Assembly: GCF_006346395.1 (NCBI RefSeq)
Contig: NZ_VDMS01000001.1
Coordinates: 2,512,861-2,576,860, forward strand
DNA length: 64,000 nt
Direction: 5' to 3'
DNA from: Nocardioides plantarum
Lineage (GTDB): Bacteria > Actinomycetota > Actinomycetes > Propionibacteriales > Nocardioidaceae
A model generated the notes under the pieces. It was given only the letters and a program-made list of their open reading frames with translations, made no database searches and was not told the DNA's origin. Shown here in pieces: positions 1 through 8,279 of the stretch (position 1 is its first letter; the number at the start of each line of letters is the position of its first letter). Position numbers and translations under genes: made by a program.

Positions 1-573
1 CAGGCTGGCCTCGGCGAGGCGCCGGGCGGTCACCGGCGTGGTGAGGCGCGCTGGGTCGGCACTGATGTAGACGAGCTCCTCGCGGGCCACCGGGGTGATC
101 GTGATGCCCTCGCTCTGCACTCCCGACACCGCCAGCATCGCGGCCTCCAGCCGCCCACGGCGCAGGTCGTCGGCGACCTCGGTGGAGTTCTGCCCGACCA
201 GCTCGACCCGGACGCCGGGGTAGCGCGCCAGCACGTCGGCGATCAGCCCCGCGCTCGCGTAGAGCCGCGCCACCCCGAACATCCCGAACCGGATCGTCCC
301 GGTCTCGAACGTCTTGGCGCTCTGCACGGCCTGCCGCGCCTCCTCGACGCTCGCCAGCACCTTCTCGGCGTGCGGACGCAGGGTGTCGGCGATCGTCGTC
401 GGTACGACGCCCCGCCCGACCCTCCGGAACAGCTGGACGCCCAGCGTCTTCTCCAGCGCGCGGACCTGCTCGGAGACCGACGGCTGGGCGTAGCCGAGCT
501 CGTCGGCCGCCCCGGTGAGAGACCCGTGCTCGTAGGTCGCCAGGAAGCAGCGCAGCTGGTGCAACGAAAGCAT
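1..573 (-). CDS. LysR-family transcriptional regulator (partial, C-terminus beyond window)
   Basis: The first 191 codons of a LysR-type DNA-binding regulator run off the left edge. The N-terminus (about residues 1–60) is a classic LysR winged helix-turn-helix, including the stretches LRCFLATYEHGSLTGAADEL and SVSEQVRALE. The substrate-binding periplasmic-fold domain begins near residue 90 (GTIRFGMFGVARLYASAGL). The ATG at 571–573 is chosen because the LysR domain starts exactly there. Effector and target genes are unknown. LysR genes often face the gene they control, and here the divergent neighbour is the small Cys-rich protein starting 71 bp away. About 100 residues of the effector domain should lie outside the window. 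Confidence 0.93.
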   Translation of the reverse strand, partial: MLSLHQLRCFLATYEHGSLTGAADELGYAQPSVSEQVRALEKTLGVQLFRRVGRGVVPTTIADTLRPHAEKVLASVEEARQAVQSAKTFETGTIRFGMFGVARLYASAGLIADVLARYPGVRVELVGQNSTEVADDLRRGRLEAAMLAVSGVQSEGITITPVAREELVYISADPARLTTPVTARRLAEASL

Positions 574-643
574 AGGTTTCTCCTTGGGCTGCCTCTGGAA
601 AGCAAGGCTACCCCTGGATCCGATCTCGCCGGAGAATAGAGGC

Positions 644-826
644 ATGTTCCTCCACCACTGCACCTCCTGCGACCAGAGGCAGCTGATCTTCCCCAGCCAG
701 ATCACCGGCCTGACCAACACCGACTCCGGCATCCTCGTCGGCTTCACCTGCTGGTGCGGCGTCGAGCAGACCGCGGTCACCGGCAACCGCGCCGAGCGTC
801 GTACGGCGCAGACCGTCGCGGCCTGA
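644..826 (+). CDS. Small Cys-rich (zinc-ribbon-like) protein, 60 aa
   Basis: A 60-residue protein beginning MFLHHCTSCDQRQLIF, with a CxxC pair at the N-terminus and a CWC near the middle. This spacing suggests a single zinc-ribbon-like knuckle. I do not recognise a named family. The ATG at 644 is preceded by GGAG about ten bases upstream, which decides the start. It is divergent from the LysR gene and lies just before tRNA-Thr. No signal peptide or membrane segment is visible. A housekeeping metal-binding protein or a small regulator are both possible. Confidence 0.7.
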   Translation: MFLHHCTSCDQRQLIFPSQITGLTNTDSGILVGFTCWCGVEQTAVTGNRAERRTAQTVAA

Positions 827-845
827 GCAAGACCGGCAATCCCGT

Positions 846-876
846 TTGGGAGCCGCCCGTGGGCGACCCCTATACT
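846..876 (+). promoter_or_regulatory. Probable promoter of tRNA-Thr
   Basis: TATACT at 871–876 is a good -10 hexamer, with a TTGGGA-like -35 at 846–851. The spacer of 19 bp is slightly long. The tRNA begins 33 bp after the -10. Confidence 0.5.
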
Positions 877-909
877 TCTGCGGGTTGTCCGGCTGACGCC
901 GGGCGGCAC

Positions 910-982
910 GCCGCCTTAGCTCAGTTGGTAGAGCGAGTCACTCGTAATGACTAGGTCGTCAGTTCGATTCTGACAGGCGGCT
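910..982 (+). tRNA. tRNA-Thr (anticodon CGT)
   Basis: A complete cloverleaf can be folded by eye. The acceptor GCCGCCT (910–916) pairs with AGGCGGC (975–981). The D arm is GCTC/GAGC (919–922/931–934). The anticodon stem AGTCA/TGACT encloses loop CTCGTAA (941–947) with anticodon CGT. The T arm is GTCAG/CTGAC (958–962/970–974) and the discriminator base is T982. CCA is not encoded. Its 3' half doubles as an integration target: positions 955–983 recur at 6964–6992. Confidence 0.97.
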
Positions 983-983
983 C
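955..983 (+). repeat. attL-like direct repeat (tRNA-Thr 3' end)
   Basis: Left copy of the 29-bp repeat, covering the T arm and 3' acceptor strand of the intact tRNA plus one base. Identical to 6964–6992 over its whole length; the next base differs (G here, A there). Confidence 0.85.
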
Positions 984-985
984 GC

Positions 986-1026
986 CTGAAAGCCCCTGAC
1001 CTGCCGGACCGCAGATCGGGGGCCTT
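986..1026 (+). terminator. Hairpin after tRNA-Thr
   Basis: AAAGCCCC (989–996) can pair with the GGGGCCTTT region (1018–1026), ending in a short T run. This is an imperfect terminator-like hairpin. A related sequence ending GATCGGGGGCC follows the second tRNA fragment near 7022–7032. Confidence 0.45.
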
Positions 1027-1110
1027 TGGTATTTGCGCGGATCAGGCTCAAGTCCAGGGAAACTCACGGGAAAACGGTTCTCGCACGTCGGCGACGCCTG
1101 CCGGGCATGA

Positions 1111-2393
1111 GCCCCAATTCGCAGCCCGCAGCCACCCCGTGGAGGTACCTCGCTCGACGCTGACCGCGACAACTGGGACGACATCGACACCGGAGCCGTC
1201 CCAGCAACTTGGGCGACTTTCCTCGGGGTCACTGTCGGCGCCACACATTTGACGCCCTCGGGGGCCGCACTCGTCCCACGTGTCGCGGCTGACCTCACCC
1301 AATGGTTCGGATGGGACTGGCTGCCGACAGCGATCGGCGCTGGCGCAGAGGGCCGGATCCCCTCGCTGCGTCGGTTCTCGCCCGCGATGTCGCTGAACGG
1401 CGACATCGGTGCAGCGGCTTCCTTCATCGAGGTTGTCGGCTGGTGGGCGGCCCTGATGACGCAGACCGATGCGCGCGGTATCGGTCAAGTACGTAAGGAC
1501 CTGCGTCGAGACGTTTCGATTGCACGGCTACTCCACACCCTCACTCAGACCCGCCTCGCAGCGATGGCAACCGCCGCGGGTATGCAGGTGACTTTCGAGC
1601 CTCGCCCTGGCGACCTGTTGTTGCGGTCTGACGGCACCGAAGTGACCGTCGAAGTCTTTGCGATGCGACCAGCAGTCGACTTGACAGACAGACGGAACTG
1701 TCGAATCACATGTTTGCAGTTGTCGACGAGTCATCGAGACGGCACCGAGTTCACTTCTCCGGTCAGCTCCCCATCATCGAGACCGACTTGGACAAGTGGG
1801 GCGTCTGGGTCGAGCAACAGGCGGCCGACGTAGGTCGGCTCGGCATCGCGTTAGCGCTCCGCTGGGATGAGTCCGAGGTGCTCGTGGCTCCAGGGGACGC
1901 CCCTACCGGTGTTGAACTGGTCGGCCCGAGTATCGAAGTAGATGTCGGGTCACGCATCCGTGAACGTGTCAGCCACAAAGCGCGCCAGGTCGAGAGCGCC
2001 CCAGCCGCGTGGCTATGGGTTGAGAACCACGGGGCCGTGGACCTCCTCAGCCCTGTGGCCTCCGCGTCACTGCCCGACCAGCTTGACGCCTACCGAGCTT
2101 TGCTCTTCGACGCCGCTGCGGCGACCGCTTCAGTACAAGGGCTGACTTTCTCGAGTGCGGGTCGGCGGCGATGGCCGCCTGTGACGCCGGAACACGTCGT
2201 GACTGGCGTGAACCGAGCGGCCGTGCACCCGGTGCCTCTGGACCGGGCGCGGACGACCTACCACCTGCCGGGTGTCGACGGCCCGGTAAGCAGTGTGATG
2301 TGGCGCCTCGTCGAGCAGGACTCGACGTGGCTGGATGTCGCGCTGATGAAGCTTGGTAGCCCGTCGGTCGCGAAGCTGGTCAAGACAGCTTGA
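1111..2393 (+). pseudogene. Broken island gene 1 (no 5' start, frameshifted); possible nuclease-like protein
   Basis: Two overlapping open frames appear to be halves of one gene. Frame 1 is open from 1111 to 1833. Its protein-like composition begins before the first usable start (TTG 1249), so the 5' end seems lost. Frame 3 is open from 1632 to 2393 and continues with a coherent protein (LDKWGVWVEQQAADVGRLG, LDAYRALLFDAAAA). The frameshift must lie in the 1632–1830 overlap, most plausibly near 1660–1710. The stretch PGDLLLRSDGTEVTVEVFAM resembles the D…ExK core strand pair of PD-(D/E)xK nucleases, but the Lys position is Phe. The family assignment is tentative. I do not recognise the C-terminal half. 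Confidence 0.55.
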
Positions 2394-3193
2394 ACCTGAT
2401 GCAGGCTCGCTGCGAGATCGCCGTGCAGTCGTTGTTGGTTTGGCGGCGAGCCTGTCAGGGCTCGTTCCGGTGGGTTCGACGGACCGGGCGCCGTGGCAGA
2501 TGACCACGTTGGCTGCGTCGCCGGCGTCGGTCCACAGCCCGATGGTCTTCAAACCCCCTAGAGGACGGCGGCGTACGGCTGCTCTGTTGCCTTGACATGG
2601 CCGACAGGGAAGCTCGGCCGGCTGGATGCGCACGCACGATGTCGAGGTCTGGCAGTTACCTGGGGTGCAGAATGACGGGGACGGCGGTGCAGACGTCGGC
2701 GCGGGTGTCGCAGGCTGGGCTCTCATCTCCTACGGCGAGGACTGGCGCTCATCGGACGGTCGGATGTACGGGGTCGATGTCGGTCCGGCGAAGCTGGACC
2801 GGCTGCTCGGGTGAGGCATTCGAACCTGTCGCACGTCCAGTTAGCGCCTCCGCTGTGGACGGCTCCGGTGCGGCGTGCAGCGAACCGAAACCCGCTTTCG
2901 GCAACTCCTGGGCCCTGCGCGCTGTCCGCTTGCAGTTTGGGAACACCGTAAACGCAACCGAAGCAGGCAACTGTCGACGGCGTTGTCCTTTCGGTAAGGG
3001 AGGTACCTGCCGCGCAACACCGAATCTAGTACGCGTTCGGGGCGTAGGGGCTCGTCAGTTCGCCGCGGATCGGGATCAGGGTGCCGAGAGTCTTGGCTGT
3101 CTGGTGCCGGTCGGGCTGCCCGGTGCTGCGGTGGCTACTGCGGGCCCCAGCCTCGTGAGGTGGCATCGGAAGCCCTGCCCGGTGCTACTATCA
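2394..3193. other. 800-bp stretch without a convincing gene
   Basis: Between the first broken gene and the ATP-binding protein gene I find no frame with persuasive codon bias. Frame 2 is open through it from 2597, but the residues are rich in Arg, Ser, Cys and Gly as in a non-coding frame. A 62-codon frame at 2626–2814 (WALISYGEDWRSSDGRMYGV) is the most protein-like piece and could be a gene fragment. Decayed sequence is the simplest reading. Confidence 0.5.
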
Positions 3194-3218
3194 CTTTGGG
3201 ATAGCCCTAAAGGGAAAC
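3194..3218 (+). promoter_or_regulatory. Palindromic element, copy A (possible operator)
   Basis: CTTTGGGA (3194–3201) and CTAAAG (3207–3212) form an imperfect palindrome, followed by GAAAC at 3214–3218. TACTAT at 3186–3191 is a plausible -10, which would put the element at the transcription start of the gene beginning at 3242. The reverse complement of 5096–5120 matches it at 20 of 25 positions. Confidence 0.6.
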
Positions 3219-3241
3219 AGGCGGGGGAGTTGCTGCGAATC

Positions 3242-5020
3242 ATGACCTTTCAACCCGGCACGGAGCTGCTGGCCGACCTCCGGGTGGCTCGGGACGCCGT
3301 CGCTGAGTGCCTCACCAAGTTGAGGTCCGGGATCCTGCCCGACGACGCCGAACGCGAACGCGTCGACATCAAAGAGGAAGCAGGTCGTAGAGGGTCTGGA
3401 GGCGTTCTACTCCCAGCAGCGCCCCAGAACACCAGGGCCGCCGACCAACTCGCCGACGAAGTTGCATGCATGGCCAACACGCCAGGCGGGGGTGCCCTGA
3501 TCGTCGGCATCGAAGACAAGACCGGCGACCTCATTGGTACCGACCTCGACATCGAATGGCTCCGCAACCAGATCCACCGACGCGTCGATGTCGCCCCCAA
3601 CATCGAAGCCACCATTGAACAAGGCATACGACTCCTGGTCCTCTACGTCCCCGAAGCGCGAGAGCCGGTCGAGGACACCTCCGACCGCATCCGGTGGCGG
3701 GTCGGGAAGGCGTGCGAGCCCATCGACCGCGGCACCTGGTGGGTTCACAGACAAGGACGAGCCGGCTGGGACGCAATGGCACGACCCAGCACGATGACGG
3801 TCGCCGACATCACCCCTGGTTCCATGACCGTCGCACGCGACTACATCGCGCGACGATCGGACAGCAATGGCGACCTCGCCGAAGCGGCGACCCCGGAGCT
3901 GCTGCGTCGCATCGGGGTCCTCACCCCGGAACAGTTGCTCACCCAAGCGGGAGCCCTGCTGTTCTGCGGGGGCCCACGGCCGTGGCTTTCGTGGACGCGT
4001 CTCGACGTCACAGGCGGAGAAGTCCTGGCCCATGAGGAAGACTTCGCTGGCACATCCCTCCTTGAACAGATCCAGCGCATCGAAGACCTCATGGATGCAG
4101 CAAACGACAGGGTCACCCTGCCCGGTGATTTCGCAGAACACTCCGTTCGACTCCTACCGCCACGAGCGGCTCGGGAGGCGGTCCTCAACGGCGTCGTGCA
4201 CCGCGACTGGCATCAACAAGAACCCACGGCCGTAACGTGGATCGAGGCCGACGCATCCCTGACCGTCATCTCGCCGGGAGGATTCACCGGCGGTGTCGAA
4301 GTCACCAACATCCTCACCCAGCGCTACTCCCGGTCACCAGCGCTTGCCGACGCGGTCCGAGCCCTCGGCCTCGTCGACAAACAGGGCTTTGGCGTAGACC
4401 GTATGTACCGCGAGATGGTCTCCCTGGGACACCGCCCCCCTCTTCTTGATGAGGAACCTGGGCCACGGGTGAGGGCGAAGCTGGTCGGCGGTCAGCCTGT
4501 TGTCCCTGTCATGCGGTTGATGAACAGCATCCAGCCGGTGATCAGGCGGCGTGACGTCCAAGTCGCGCTCATCCTCCATACGCTGTTGCACCGCCCGTGC
4601 GCGACCACGAGGGACATCGCCCAGGTACTGCAAGTGGCGCCGGACGATGCGCGTCAAGCTCTTGAAACCGCCAGTCGCTGTGTCATCGACACCGAGCCCA
4701 TCATTACCCCCTACAAGGACGTGTGGACTCTGTCGAAGCGAGCACGCCGAGTCGTGAAGAGAGGAACAGACGAGATCGCCTCTCTGCGTCGCTCGGGCGT
4801 CCTGTGGTTCCTTCCGCCCAACACCGACAATGCCGGCGATGTCATCACCACCTGGCTCGACCAGCACGACCGCATCACCTCCGGTGACTACGCGGCCCTT
4901 ACCGGACTGACCACGGCAGGGGCGCGTGGAGTGCTCGATCGGTTCGGAGACGTCCTCGAACGCGGCCAAGACATGGGCCGCAACGCGCATTACCGACGAC
5001 GTGCGGAGGGTGGAGCCTGA
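3242..5020 (+). CDS. AlbA_2/Schlafen-domain ATP-binding protein
   Basis: A 592-aa cytoplasmic protein of the AlbA_2 (Schlafen-like, PF04326) plus RecG-C-like HATPase family common in actinobacteria. The AlbA_2 module spans roughly residues 35–165 (ERVDIKEEAGRRG, EVACMANTPGGGALIVGIED). A GHKL-type ATP-binding segment follows around 300–390 (PPRAAREAVLNGVVHRDW, then KQGFGVDRMYREM). The remainder looks like winged-helix DNA-binding sequence. The frame is open for 215 codons upstream, but that part does not look coding. I start at ATG 3242, just before the first family-like residues. It is the only intact gene in the island. Proteins of this class have been proposed as nucleic-acid-responsive regulators or defence effectors; the role here is unproven. 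Confidence 0.8.
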   Translation: MTFQPGTELLADLRVARDAVAECLTKLRSGILPDDAERERVDIKEEAGRRGSGGVLLPAAPQNTRAADQLADEVACMANTPGGGALIVGIEDKTGDLIGTDLDIEWLRNQIHRRVDVAPNIEATIEQGIRLLVLYVPEAREPVEDTSDRIRWRVGKACEPIDRGTWWVHRQGRAGWDAMARPSTMTVADITPGSMTVARDYIARRSDSNGDLAEAATPELLRRIGVLTPEQLLTQAGALLFCGGPRPWLSWTRLDVTGGEVLAHEEDFAGTSLLEQIQRIEDLMDAANDRVTLPGDFAEHSVRLLPPRAAREAVLNGVVHRDWHQQEPTAVTWIEADASLTVISPGGFTGGVEVTNILTQRYSRSPALADAVRALGLVDKQGFGVDRMYREMVSLGHRPPLLDEEPGPRVRAKLVGGQPVVPVMRLMNSIQPVIRRRDVQVALILHTLLHRPCATTRDIAQVLQVAPDDARQALETASRCVIDTEPIITPYKDVWTLSKRARRVVKRGTDEIASLRRSGVLWFLPPNTDNAGDVITTWLDQHDRITSGDYAALTGLTTAGARGVLDRFGDVLERGQDMGRNAHYRRRAEGGA

Positions 5021-5095
5021 GCAGACCAGATCGGGACATCGGGGATCCCCCGGTGTCACGTTGAAGGGAACCTCACGGGTACGAGCGCGTCAACC

Positions 5096-5120
5096 GTTTC
5101 ACTTTAGAGTCTTCCCAAAG
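5096..5120 (-). promoter_or_regulatory. Palindromic element, copy B (inverted relative to copy A)
   Basis: Read on the minus strand, this begins CTTTGGGA and continues to CTAAAG, then GAAAC, matching 3194–3218 at 20 of 25 positions. It lies 76 bp after the ATP-binding protein gene and about 190 bp before the third island gene. A shared regulator of both island promoters is the simplest explanation. Confidence 0.55.
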
Positions 5121-5308
5121 AGAAAACGTGCGATGCTCTGTCTTCCGCCCCAGCCAGTGAGTGATGTTTCCGGAAACCAAGGTGAGGTTGTTCGAACCGA
5201 AGGCCGTCCGGTGGAGCCGGAGGGACAGTGCCAGGCGAGCCGGCCGTGCCACATCCCCCACGGCGACGTGCTCAACAGGTCGTCGCGCGTGCCGGGTTCG
5301 GACGGCTT

Positions 5309-6912
5309 GTGAGTGACCAGAGCGTGATCAGCCAAGGCTCATCGGTCGGCTTCCGGCCCGGAGTCTTCGTCTTCGACGACGACGTCCACTGGGCTCGGAT
5401 GTTGAAAGCTGTGCTGGGCCACCTCACGAGCTCAGGACGAACCGGTCCACCAGCGCACGTCCGCATCAAGAGCGGCGACATCCTGAGGGACTCCGGTTTC
5501 GCGTCCGCGCTGTCCTACGGCCCGTTCGTCGAGAACGAAGGACGCACCCTTCTGTCTTGGCAGGACCGGCGCCGAGCTGCACTCGACCGCGATCACGAAG
5601 TGCGACTTCGAGAGATCCTCGACGTCCATAACCCGTCACCCAAACAGCCGCTCGTGGGGAGTCCCGCGCTTGTCTTCTCCCACATCGACGACGACGACCT
5701 CACCGCGACCCGTGGGCTCGGCGAGGTCGGCTCGAACCTCATCGCACACGGCCGGTTCGACCCCCGTGACCCGGTTGTCGCCAGCCTCCTATGGGGTCAG
5801 ATGCTTCCCACCGTGGTGGTGAGCCACGGGCGAGTACTCGAACGGCTCGAGGACGAGCCCGAGCTCGAAGAAAGCGGCGGCACGCTGCTACTGACGAACC
5901 CCACGCGGTCGTTCGTCGGCGAAGCCATCTTCTACGAAGCCTTCGACGAGACCGTCTACACCGACGAAAGGGCGCTCGGCTGGGACATGCCCGACCCACT
6001 TCCCATTCCTGCGCCTCCACCACAGCACGACACGCCCGTGGGCCAGGTCCTGAGGCGCATCGAGGACCGGACTGGGCCACGGATCAGCAGTCAAGACCGA
6101 CGCGAAGATGGCGCTGATGTGTCACGCACGCTGGCCTTCCATCAGTACCCCAACCCCAACGAGGTCGAACGCAAGGTCCGCACCTACCTGCTGGACCCGG
6201 GTCACGAGAAGCAACGTTGGGTGGAGTTCGCTGATCATGGACTGCTCGATCGCGGTACTACTGCACTGCTCGTCGCATCGTCCCTCAGCAGCGTCCTCCT
6301 TTCACCGTTCCCCGCCGCTGACATCCGGCCGACTGCCGACGCCGCTCTCCAGTTCACTGTGCCCGTCGCGCTTCCCACCCGACGGGGACACCTACTGCTG
6401 ACAACGTCATGGACCTTTCGAGATAGGACGAACCCGCTGGCGACCGCCGACCTCGGTGACGGCGATCCACGGGACCCGGGTCCCGCGAGCGGACTTTGGC
6501 TGGCGACGGCGCACCCCAACCCACGCGAGGACGAATACGGTTCCCCGTTCGCTACGGCGTTCCATTAGGAGTCGACGGACTGGAGTCGACGGACTGGTCG
6601 GGCTTAGCCGAATTCGTCGAAACCATCGCCGTCAACACCGCACGCACCATGCTCGGCAACGCCGTGTCATCCTCCGGGGCTCTCTGGATACCCCGGGGGA
6701 CCGGCCGACAGGAAGCCTTCTTCAAGTGGGCCCGCCGACACCGCCACCCCTACACCTTCACGCGTAAGGGCCTCGGTGGCCCGGTCCTCGTCTACGACCC
6801 GCTACGGATGGGGCGCACCGGCGAGTCTGAGCGGTCCGCGGCGCTTCGAACAGCACAGATACTTCTCGGCCTGGCTGGGATCCGTTCCTACGTGCAGCTG
6901 CACTTCGATTGA
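5309..6912 (+). pseudogene. Broken island gene 3, unknown function
   Basis: Frame 2 encodes about 419 residues from GTG 5309 to a TAG at 6566–6568. The protein-like reading then continues in frame 1 (ESTDWSGLAEFVETIAVNT) to 6912. Immediately after the TAG lies a 14-bp tandem duplication (6570–6583 and 6584–6597). Removing one copy would put the two halves back in one frame, apart from the TAG itself. So one ancestral gene with a duplication plus a nonsense change is likely. I do not recognise the family. The segment NPNEVERKVRTYLLDPGHEK is loosely like the DUF6883 signature, a weak impression only. The start is uncertain: GTG 5228 is also in frame. Confidence 0.6.
6570..6597 (+). repeat. 14-bp tandem duplication inside broken gene 3
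   Basis: The unit AGTCGACGGACTGG occurs twice, back to back (6570–6583, 6584–6597). A 14-bp insertion shifts the frame by two, exactly the shift between the two open frames either side. Confidence 0.9.
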
Positions 6913-6963
6913 GGTGTCGCGTGCCGGGTCTGATGGAGGCTCTACTGAACCCGGCACGCGGCA

Positions 6964-6992
6964 GTCGTCAGTTCGATTCTGACAGGCGGCTC
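6964..6992 (+). repeat. attR-like direct repeat (tRNA-Thr fragment)
   Basis: Right copy of the 29-bp tRNA-Thr segment. No 5' half of a tRNA lies upstream, so this is a fragment and not a second gene. Very GC-rich chromosomal sequence resumes right after it. Confidence 0.85.
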
Positions 6993-7097
6993 ACCTGAAG
7001 GCCTTCGGTCCGCGGAGACGCGATCGGGGGCCGTTGTCGTCGTCGGCCGCACGTGGGTGGTCCCATCTCACGCGGCGGACGCACCTCGTGCGGGCCG

Positions 7098-8279
7098 CTA
7101 TGGCCGGACAGTCCTCGGGAGCCGCACCGTGAAGGTGGTCCCTTCGCCGACCTCGGACGCGACGGTGACGTCGCCGCGGTGTCCGGCCACGATGATGGAC
7201 ACCAGGTGGAGGCCCAGGCCCGTGCCAGGGATGGCGCGTTGATGGGCGGACGCTCCCCGGAAGAACCGGTTGAACAGCTGCGACCGCTCGTCCGGCGGGA
7301 TCCCGATACCGGTGTCGGTGACGTCGAGGAGGACGTCCGACTCGGTGGTCCTCACCCGGCAGACGACGGATCCGCCGTCCTCGCTGAACTTGATGGCGTT
7401 GCCCATCAGGTTCAGCACGACGCGCTCCAGCTGCCCGGGGTTCCCCGACACGAAGGCAGACCGCTCGGTCACGTCGAACGAGATGTCCAGTCGGCTGGCG
7501 GTGCCTCCGGCCAGCACCATCTCGCGGGCCCGGACGACCACGGCCCGCAGGTCCACCGCGACCGGCACGTGCTCCTCGGCGTCGGCCGAGAGCCCGAGCA
7601 GCAGGACGAGGTCGTCGGCCAGGGACGTGAGGCGGGCGGCGTTGCGGGCGATGGCGTCGACGAACCCGGCCTCGTGGGGGCTGAGGGTCGTCGCGTCCTG
7701 CAGCAGCTCGGCGTACCCGGTGATGTTGCTCAGGGGAGTGCGCAGCTCGTGGCTGACCGTCTCCACGAACTCGTTCTTGGCCCGATCCAGCTCGCGCAGC
7801 CGTCGTGTGCTCTCGCTCTCCTGCTCCAGCGCCGTGACCAGGGCGGCGTGCGTCAGCTGCTCGGTGCGGCTGCGCTGCACGCCGCGCAGCAGCGCATCGC
7901 CCAGCCGCGGCCCGTCGTGCTCGCCCTTGACCAGGTAGTCCTGGGCCCCCTCGGCCAGCGCCCACAGCGCCAGGGTGCCGTCGACCCGACCGGTCAGGAC
8001 CATCAGAGCCGTCTGCGGTGAGGCATCGCGGACGGCGCGGACGACGGCGCCACCGTCCGCGTCCGGCAGGGTGAGGTCGGCCAGGACCAGGTCGAAGTGG
8101 GAGTCGGTCAGCATCACCAGCGCCTGCTCGAGGTCCGCGGCCGCCTCGATCTCGCCGTGGGCGAACTCGTCCTCGAGCAGGGCCCGGACGAGCTCGCGGT
8201 CGGAGGTCGAGTCCTCGATCAGCAGGAACCGCAGGGGCGAGCTCCGATCGAGGGTCGAGGCCGCCGCGAGTTCGCTCAC
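7098..8279 (-). CDS. Hybrid receiver–histidine kinase
   Basis: A 393-aa cytoplasmic protein: an N-terminal response-regulator receiver domain, then a histidine kinase core. The receiver (about 15–125) has acidic residues E22/D23, phospho-acceptor Asp68 (LVLADLTLPDADGG) and Lys118. A coiled linker precedes the dimerisation H-box with His177 (FVETVSHELRTPLSN). The ATPase domain has the N box (LNLMGNAIKFSEDGG), G1 (DTGIGIPPDE) and G2 (GTGLGLHL). There are no membrane segments. The start is GTG 8279, overlapping the upstream stop by four bases (GTGA), which decides it. It ends a three-gene operon and probably receives phosphate from or passes it to its two neighbours. Confidence 0.93.
   Translation of the reverse strand: MSELAAASTLDRSSPLRFLLIEDSTSDRELVRALLEDEFAHGEIEAAADLEQALVMLTDSHFDLVLADLTLPDADGGAVVRAVRDASPQTALMVLTGRVDGTLALWALAEGAQDYLVKGEHDGPRLGDALLRGVQRSRTEQLTHAALVTALEQESESTRRLRELDRAKNEFVETVSHELRTPLSNITGYAELLQDATTLSPHEAGFVDAIARNAARLTSLADDLVLLLGLSADAEEHVPVAVDLRAVVVRAREMVLAGGTASRLDISFDVTERSAFVSGNPGQLERVVLNLMGNAIKFSEDGGSVVCRVRTTESDVLLDVTDTGIGIPPDERSQLFNRFFRGASAHQRAIPGTGLGLHLVSIIVAGHRGDVTVASEVGEGTTFTVRLPRTVRP

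Larger units (their letters stand above)
955..6992. mobile_element. Small integrative island at tRNA-Thr, integrase absent
   Basis: A 29-bp segment of the tRNA-Thr 3' end (955–983) is repeated exactly at 6964–6992. This is the usual attL/attR footprint of site-specific integration into a tRNA. Weaker similarity continues for some tens of bases past both repeats. The enclosed 6 kb is visibly less GC-extreme than the flanks. It carries three gene loci (two broken, one intact) and a long poor-coding stretch. I see no tyrosine or serine recombinase, excisionase, relaxase or transposase. It is therefore either a decayed element or a satellite moved in trans. Confidence 0.75.

Noticed and set aside
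2626..2814. A 62-codon ORF in the island spacer
   Set aside because: Partly protein-like, but no ribosome-binding site or family is visible; kept only as a note in the spacer entry.
2597..3241. N-terminal extension of the AlbA_2 protein by 215 codons
   Set aside because: The extra part is Cys/Arg/Ser-rich and unlike the family. It also contains the likely promoter and palindrome of the gene.
6964..6992. A second tRNA-Thr gene
   Set aside because: Only the 3' T arm and acceptor strand are present. No D or anticodon arms precede it.
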